Origin: Torymus aiolomorphi
Taxonomy: Eukaryota > Arthropoda > Insecta > Hymenoptera > Torymidae
Length of the DNA stretch: 64,000 nucleotides
Direction: 5' to 3'
Assembly: GCA_036365515.1 (NCBI GenBank)
Contig: CM070876.1
Location: forward strand, 100,495,310 to 100,559,309
Below are positions 56,380 to 64,000 of the stretch, piece by piece (the first letter of the stretch is position 1; each line of letters begins with the position of its first letter). Made by a program: the position numbers and the translations under genes. The notes below the pieces were generated by a model. The model saw nothing but the letters and a program-made list of their open reading frames with translations, did not search any database and was not told the DNA's origin.

Positions 56380-58119
56380 CCAAATTTCAGGACGATTGGA
56401 TAATTTTTGCTCTTGTTATCGTGCGACAACGAAAACGCAAATTTTTTCAAAAATAATTTTTTTCTACAAAACAAATGAAGATAATCTCTTGAAATTTAAA
56501 CCAAATATAGTCTTCTATAAGTTTAATAAGTGGTTAAAGTTTTAAATCAATAAATCAAGTATTCTCCGAAAAAATGCGATTCAAAAATTTGAACAAAAAA
56601 TTTTTAATCTCAAATATCTTTTTTCGTAATGGACCGATTTTTTTGGGCAACGAACTCGATCTGAAGATATATAAAAACTACATCTGTGCCAAATTTCAGG
56701 ACGATTTGAAAATTTTTGCTCTTGTATCGTACGACAGCAAAAACGCAAATTTTTTCTAAAATAATTTTTTTCTAAAATACAAATGAAGATAATCTCTTCA
56801 AATTTTAACCAACTATAGTCTTCTATAAGTTTAATAAGTGGTTAAAGTTTTAAATCAATAAATCAAGTATTCTCCGAAAAAATGCTATTCAAAAATTTAA
56901 ACAAAAAATTTTTAATCTCAAATATCTTTTTTCGTAATGGACCGATTTTTTTGGGCAACGAACTCGATCAGCAGATATATAAAAGCTGCATATGTGCCAA
57001 ATTTCAGGACGATTGGATAATTTTTGCTCTTGTTATCGTGCGACAACGAAATTGCAAATTTTTTCAACAATAATTTTTTTCTAAAAAACAAATGAATATA
57101 ATCTCTTATAATTTTAACCAAATATAGTCTTCTATAAGCTTAATAAGAGGTTAAAGTTTTAAGTCAATAAATAAAGTATTCTCCGAAAAAATGCGATTCA
57201 AAAATTTAAACAAAAAATTTTTAATCTCAAATATCTTTTTTCGTAATGGACCGATTTTTTTGGGCAACGAACTCGATCAGCAGATATATAAAATCTACAT
57301 CTGTGCCAAATTTCTGGACGATTGGATAATTTTTGCTCTTGTTATCGTGCGACAACGAAAACGCAAATTTTTTCAAAAATAATTTTTTTCTAAAAAACAA
57401 ATGAAGATAATCTCTTTAAATTTTAACCAAATATAGTCTTCTATGAGCTTAGTAAGTGGTTAAAGTTTTAAGTCCATAAATCAAGTATTCTCCGAAAAAA
57501 TGCGATTAAAAAATTTAAACAAAAAATTTTTAATCTCAAATATATTTTCGTAATGGACCGATTTTTTTGGCCAACGAACTCGATCAGCAGATATATAAAA
57601 GCTACATCTGTGCCAAATTTCAGGACGATTGGATAATTTTTACTCTTGTTATCGTGCGACAACGAAAACGCAAATTTTTTCAAAAATAATTTTTTTCTAA
57701 AAAACAAATGAAGATAATCTCTTGAAATTTTAACCACATCTAGCCTCCAATTAGTGCAATAACTAGTTAAAATTTCAAGTTGATAAATAAATTATTTTTT
57801 GAGAAATTAATTTATGAAATATAAAAAAGTTTTCCTTAATAACAAATGACAGAGTGAAGATATTTTAAATTTTAAAAAAGGAGAATATTGGTAATTTAAA
57901 TACCTTTCAAGAAAAGTTTATTACATTATGTAATAATAGCTGTAAGATATGAAAAAATCAAAAAAACTAAAAATTCAAAATCGTTTTTTAGTTATAAAAC
58001 AAAAGAAAATCAATAAAAACTCAAATCCATCAGGGTACCTTTCTTTTCCCGCGAAATGAACAGAATAAGCTTTACCAGACGAAAATCGGTTGATTCGTTT
58101 CGAAGATATGAAGAGTTTA

Positions 58120-58203
58120 ACACACACACACACACGCACATACACACACACATACACACATACACACACACACACAGACACACACACATACACACACACA
58201 CAC
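58120..58203. repeat. (CA)n locus 4 of the array
   Basis: Interruption pattern differs from loci 1 and 2 and is shared with locus 6. Confidence 0.9.
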
Positions 58204-59214
58204 GAAAACAAAAATTATCAAAATCAACTAATATACACATATATCGCCTTAAAACATCTTTTTGAACATTTTTTTTCCAAAATTTTTTTCACAGTTACAA
58301 AGCTTCCTCTATGAGGAAGCAATAGAATTAATAGGGATACAATATAGATATTTCGAAATAAATCATTAGAAACAGGTTATATTTGCTTTTAAATCGTAGT
58401 AATGAAATTCGATGTTTTGGACAGAAGATGAACTGTTACAATCGAAAGTATGATTTTCGTAATTTAGAATTTCGAAATTTAGAACTATCTGCATTATCAC
58501 AGTCGAACGGAAAAACGTCTATAGTTGACTTCAATTTTATAGTGAATCGTCGAAACTCTGGACACCCCCCCCCCAATTCATTATGATTTTTAAATTCAGG
58601 ACGATTGGATAATTTTTGCTCTTGTTACCGTGCGACAACAAAAACGCAAATATATTCAAAAATATTTTTTTCTAAAAAACAAAATGAAGATAATCTCTTG
58701 AAATTTTAACCAAATATAATCTTCTATAAGCTTAATAAGTGATTAAAATTTTAAGTCAATAAATCAAGTATTCACCAAAAAAATGCGATTCAAAAATTAA
58801 AAAAAAAAATTTTTAATCTCAAACCTCTTTTTTCGTAATGGACCGATTTTTTTGGGCAACGAACTCGATCAGCAGATATATATAAGCTACATTTGTGCCA
58901 AATTTTAGGACGATTGGATAATTTTTGCTCTTATTATCGTGCGACAACGAAAACGCAAATTTTTTCAAAAATGATTTTTTTCTAAAAAACCAATGAAGAT
59001 AATCTCTTGAAATTTTAACCAAATATAGTCTTCTATAAGCTTAATAAGTGGTTAAAGTTTTAAGTCAATAAATCAAGTATTCTCCGAAAAAATGCGATAC
59101 AAAAATTAGAAAAAAAAATTTTTAATCTCGAATATTTTTTTTCGTAATGGACCTATTTTTTTGGGAAACGAACTCGATCAGCAGATATATAAAAGCTACA
59201 ACTGTGCCAAATTT

Positions 59215-59368
59215 GGCATGGTGTGGTTTATGCACTTAAGAATTATGCGCATATTTATTGTGCACACTTTAGCATTGGAGTATATACATAGATATAGATA
59301 TACACCAATGCTAAAGTGTGCACAATAAATATGTGCATAATTCTTATGTGCACAAACCACACCATGCC
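59215..59368. mobile_element. 154-bp hAT-type MITE, copy 5
   Basis: Counterpart of copy 1 in the ~9.1-kb duplication; both share cacttaagaatt where the other copies have cacataagaatt. Confidence 0.9.
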
Positions 59369-60853
59369 CCAAATTTCAGGACGATTGGATAATTTTTGCT
59401 CTTGTTATCGTGCGACAACGAAAACGCAAATTTTTTCAAAAATAATTTTTTTCTACAAAACAAATGAAGATAATCTCTTGAAATTTTAACCAAATATAGT
59501 CTTCTATAAGCTTAATAAGTGGTTAAAATTTTAAGTCAATAAATCAAGTATTCTCCGAAAAAATGCGATACAAAAATTAGAAAAAAAATTTTTAATCTCG
59601 AATATTTTTTTTCGTAATGGACCTATTTTTTTGGGAAACGAACTCGATCTGAAGATATATAAAAACTACATCTGTGCCAAATTTCAGGACAATTGGATAA
59701 TTTTTGCTCTAATTATCGTGCGACAACGAAAACGAAAATTTTTTCTAAAATAATTCTTTTCTAAAAAACAAATGAAGATAATCTCTTGAAATTTTAACCA
59801 AATATAGTCTTCAATTAGTGTAATAACTGGTTAAAATTTCAAGTCGATAAATAAAATATTTTTTGAGAAATTAATTTATGAAATATAAAAAAGTTTTCCT
59901 TAATAACAAATGATAGAGTGAAGATATTTTAAATTTTAAAAAAGGAGAATATAGGTAATTTAAATACCTTTCAAGAAAAGTTTATTATATTATGTGATAA
60001 TGACTATAAGGTTTGAAAAAATCAAAAAAACTAAAAATTCAAAATTCGTTTTTGAAAAATAATTTTTTTTCTAAAAAAAAATGAAGGTAATCTCTTGAAA
60101 TTTTAACCACATATAGTCTTCAATTAGTGTAATAACTAGTTATTTATTTCAAGTCGATAAATAAATAATTTTTTAAGAAATTAATTTATGAAATATAAAA
60201 AAGTTTTCCTTAAGGTAATGTGTACTTACCGACAAATTTTAGAACATATATATCTTTTGCAAATAATAATAGAATTACTAAAAAAAAAATTGAGTATAGT
60301 ATTTATATATACGGAGCGCCTGGCAGAGCTGTTTTTCCAAAAATCTACTCAGAATTTATTTAATTAAATAAAAGCCGCAATGTCGATAAGTAGGGATCTG
60401 TAATACTTCGAATTTTGCCAGTTTTAAAACGAGCGTATCTCATGGAAATGCTGATAGAATCGCACAAAAAAAATCTGAGCATAGTATTTACATACACGGA
60501 GCGCCTGACAGAATTGTTTTTCCAAATAAACGTTCGAATGTTTATTAATTAAATAATGAAATTGGGTTGATTTTGAGGTTCACATCGCCGAAGATATTTT
60601 AAATTTAAAAAAAAGAAAATATAGGTAATTTAAATACCTTTCAAGAAAAGTTTATTACATTATGTAATAATGGCTGTAAGATATGAAAAAATCAAAAAAA
60701 CTAAAAATTCAAAATCGTTTTTTAGTTATAAAACAAAAGAAAATCAATAAAAACTCAAATCCATCAGGGTACCCTTCTTTTCCCGCGAAATGAAGAGAAT
60801 AAGCTTTACCAGACGAAAATCGGTTGATTCGTTTCGAAGATATGAAGAGTTTA

Positions 60854-60884
60854 ACACACACACACACACACACGCACATACACA

Positions 60885-60927
<43 letters not shown>

Positions 60928-60951
60928 ACACATACACACACACACACACAC
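60854..60951. repeat. (CA)n locus 5 of the array
   Basis: Same interruption pattern as locus 2, as expected from the ~9.1-kb duplication. Confidence 0.9.
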
Positions 60952-62765
60952 GAAAACAAAAATTATCAAAATCGACTAATATACACATATATCGCCTTAA
61001 AACATCTTTTTGAACATTTTTTTTCCAAAATTTTTTTCACCGTTACAAAGCTTCCTCTATGAGGAAGCAATAGAATTAATAGGGATACAATATAGATATT
61101 TCGAAATAAATCATTAGAAACAGGTTATATTTGCTTTTAAATCGTAGTAATGAAATTCGATGTTTTGGACAGAAGATGAACTGTTACAATCGAAAGTATG
61201 ATTTTCGTAATTTAGAATTTCGAAATTTAGAACTATCTGCATTATCACAGTCGAACGGAAAAACGTCTATAGTTGACTTCAATTTTATAGTGAATCGTCG
61301 AAACTCTGGACCCCCCCCCAATTCATTATGATTTTTAAATTCAGGACGATTGGATAATTTTTGCTCTTGTTACCGTGCGACAACAAAAACGCAAATATAT
61401 TCAAAAATATTTTTTTCTAAAAAACAAAATGAAGATAATCTCTTGAAATTTTAACCAAATATAATCTTCTATAAGCTTAATAAGTGATTAAAATTTTAAG
61501 TCAATAAATCAAGTATTCACCAAAAAAATGCGATTCAAAAATTAAAAAAAAAAATTTTTAATCTCAAACCTCTTTTTTCGTAATGGACCGATTTTTTTGG
61601 GCAACGAACTCGATCAGCAGATATATAAAAGCTGCATATGTGCCAAATTTCAGGACGATTGGATAATTTTTGCTCTTGTTATCGTGCGACAACGAAATTG
61701 CAAATTTTTTCAACAATAATTTTTTTCTAAAAAACAAATGAATATAATCTCTTATAATTTTAACCAAATATAGTCTTCTATAAGCTTAATAAGAGGTTAA
61801 AGTTTTAAGTCAATAAATAAAGTATTCTCCGAAAAAATGCGATTCAAAAATTTAAACAAAAAATTTTTAATCTCAAATATCTTTTTTCGTAATGGACCGA
61901 TTTTTTTGGGCAACGAACTCGATCAGCAGATATATAAAATCTACATCTGTGCCAAATTTCTGGACGATTGGATAATTTTTGCTCTTGTTATCGTGCGACA
62001 ACGAAAACGCAAATTTTTTCAAAAATAATTTTTTTCTAAAAAACAAATGAAGATAATCTCTTTAAATTTTAACCAAATATAGTCTTCTATGAGCTTAGTA
62101 AGTGGTTAAAGTTTTAAGTCCATAAATCAAGTATTCTCCGAAAAAATGCGATTAAAAAATTTAAACAAAAAATTTTTAATCTCAAATATATTTTCGTAAT
62201 GGACCGATTTTTTTGGCCAACGAACTCGATCAGCAGATATATAAAAGCTACATCTGTGCCAAATTTCAGGACGATTGGATAATTTTTACTCTTGTTATCG
62301 TGCGACAACGAAAACGCAAATTTTTTCAAAAATAATTTTTTTCTAAAAAACAAATGAAGATAATCTCTTGAAATTTTAACCACATCTAGCCTCCAATTAG
62401 TGCAATAACTAGTTAAAATTTCAAGTTGATAAATAAATTATTTTTTGAGAAATTAATTTATGAAATATAAAAAAGTTTTCCTTAATAACAAATGACAGAG
62501 TGAAGATATTTTAAATTTTAAAAAAGGAGAATATTGGTAATTTAAATACCTTTCAAGAAAAGTTTATTACATTATGTAATAATAGCTGTAAGATATGAAA
62601 AAATCAAAAAAACTAAAAATTCAAAATCGTTTTTTAGTTATAAAACAAAAGAAAATCAATAAAAACTCAAATCCATCAGGGTACCTTTCTTTTCCCGCGA
62701 AATGAACAGAATAAGCTTTACCAGACGAAAATCGGTTGATTCGTTTCGAAGATATGAAGAGTTTA

Positions 62766-62849
62766 ACACACACACACACACGCACATACACACACACATA
62801 CACACATACACACACACACACAGACACACACACATACACACACACACAC
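62766..62849. repeat. (CA)n locus 6 of the array
   Basis: Identical pattern to locus 4, 4,646 bp away. Confidence 0.9.
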
Positions 62850-64000
62850 GAAAACAAAAATTATCAAAATCAACTAATATACACATATATCGCCTTAAAA
62901 CATCTTTTTGAACATTTTTTTTCCAAAATTTTTTTCACAGTTACAAAGCTTCCTCTATGAGGAAGCAATAGAATTAATAGGGATACAATATAGATATTTC
63001 GAAATAAATCATTAGAAACAGGTTATATTTGCTTTTAAATCGTAGTAATGAAATTCGATGTTTTGGACAGAAGATGAACTGTTACAATCGAAAGTATGAT
63101 TTTCGTAATTTAGAATTTCGAAATTTAGAACTATCTGCATTATCACAGTCGAACGGAAAAACGTCTATAGTTGACTTCAATTTTATAGTGAATCGTCGAA
63201 ACTCTGGACACCCCCCCCCCAATTCATTATGATTTTTAAATTCAGGACGGTTGGATAATTTTTGCTCTTGTTACCGTGCGACAACAAAAACCCAAATATA
63301 TTCAAAAATATTTTTTTCTAAAAAACAAAATGAAGATAATCTCTTGAAATTTTAACCAAATATAATCTTCTATAAGCTTAATAAGTGATTAAAATTTTAA
63401 GTCAATAAATCCAGTATTCACCAAAAAAATGCGATTCAAAAATTAAAAAAAAAAATTTTTAATCTCAAACCTCTTTTTTCGTAATGGACCGATTTTTTTG
63501 GGCAACGAACGCGATCAGCAGATATATATAAGCTACATCTGTGCCAAATTTCAGGACGATTGGATAATTTTTGCTCTTGTTATCGTGCGACAACGAAAAC
63601 GCAAATTTTTTCAAAAATGATTTTTTTCTAAAAAACAAATGAAGATAATCTCTTGAAATTTTAACCAAATATAGTCTTCTATAAGCTTAATAAGTGGTTA
63701 AAGTTTTAAGTCCATAAATCAAGTATTCTCCGAAAAAATGCGATTCAAAAATTTAAACAAAAAATTTTTAATCTCAAATATTTTTTTCGTAATGGACCGA
63801 TTTTTTTGGGCAACGAACTCGATCAGCAGATATATAAAAGCTACGTCTGTGCCAAATTTCAGGACGATTGGATAATTTTTGCTCTTGTTATCGTAAGACA
63901 ACGAAAACGCAAATTTTTTCAAAAATAATTTTTTTCTAAAAAACAAATGAAGATAATCTCTTGAAATTTTAACCACATATAGCCTCCAATTAGTGCAATA

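Larger units (their letters stand above)
47200..64000. repeat. Higher-order satellite array, ~309-bp monomer
   Basis: About 25 copies of a monomer containing tcgtaatggaccgatttttt, aacgaactcgatc, aggacgattggataattttt and tgttatcgtgcgacaac recur with spacing near 309 bp. They are interspersed with a second block (gaaaatataggtaatttaaa), a block with cggagcgcctg, a (CA)n tract and a C-run. Longer duplications are visible: ~2.74 kb (47.9-50.6 with 50.6-53.3), 1,089 bp (52.3-53.4 with 53.4-54.5), ~9,125 bp (48.85-52.49 with 57.97-61.62) and 4,646 bp (56.93-58.9 with 61.58-63.5). The array runs off the right edge. Recurrent 60-90-residue frames are by-products of repeat identity. Confidence 0.93.

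Noticed and set aside
48845..63976. Repeated 60-90-residue frames (for example MVKISRDYLH.. on the minus strand and MLLNRSNEIRCFG.. on the plus strand) present in many copies
   Set aside because: They recur because the satellite monomer recurs; some are shifted or broken by single-base changes and none has a recognisable domain. Repetition is not evidence of coding here.
47200..64000. CRISPR-like direct repeats
   Set aside because: Repeat units are hundreds of bp with no spacer structure, in a eukaryotic genome; this is satellite DNA.

Overview
This window is insect nuclear DNA, most likely hymenopteran. It is very AT-rich, genes have spliced GT/AG introns, and the mobile elements are typical of arthropods: mariner, a DUF4817-type Tc1/mariner relative, BEL/Pao, a gypsy-like LTR element, a CR1/Jockey-group LINE and a DUF6570-type Helitron. 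I cannot name the species. Nearly all of the window is mobile or repetitive. Only one spliced host-like gene looks intact.

Layout. 1-870 is a tandem repeat with a 483-bp unit. 1380-2251 is a diverged copy of the satellite family that fills the right end, with a long (CA)n tract. 2706-3510 is a decayed ribosomal protein L10A copy that keeps an intron. 4558-9205 is a LINE with an intact ORF1, a frameshifted ORF2 and a (TAAA)n tail. 9258-14898 (minus strand) is an unrecognised 11-exon gene reconstructed here. Its ten introns are all accounted for, its nine internal exons from the third onward are 36-120 nt and all phase 1-1, and it encodes 285 residues with an arginine/glycine-rich tail. A 3.67-kb Tc1/mariner-type element with 1.25-1.33-kb inverted repeats sits in one intron. 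15-20 kb is non-coding and carries several small inverted-repeat elements.

20247-29080 is a decayed Helitron. In order it encodes a Ulp1-like cysteine protease, a ubiquitin-specific-protease (USP) domain, Lys/Tyr-rich repeats, DUF6570, the HUH Rep region, a PIF1-type helicase and a second USP domain. The second USP is in frame with the helicase and has no start codon of its own. 29672-36640 holds exons of a coiled-coil gene resembling the spindle-checkpoint gene Mad1. One exon is split by a minus-strand gypsy-like element, which in turn carries an intact mariner.

36835-42649 is a tandem BEL/Pao derivative, LTR-gag/PR-LTR-gag/PR-LTR. It has no reverse transcriptase or integrase and has a single TACGT target duplication at its outer ends. 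42655-44526 is degenerate repeat with CT-rich microsatellites. 44627-47026 is a large palindrome with ~897-bp arms. From 47.2 kb to the window end is a higher-order satellite array built from a ~309-bp monomer. It contains six (CA)n loci and five copies of one hAT-type MITE inserted at the same monomer position.

The genes do not form one pathway. The most unusual objects are the Helitron with three cysteine-protease domains, the phase-1 small-exon gene hosting a long-hairpin transposon, and the RT-less tandem BEL element.
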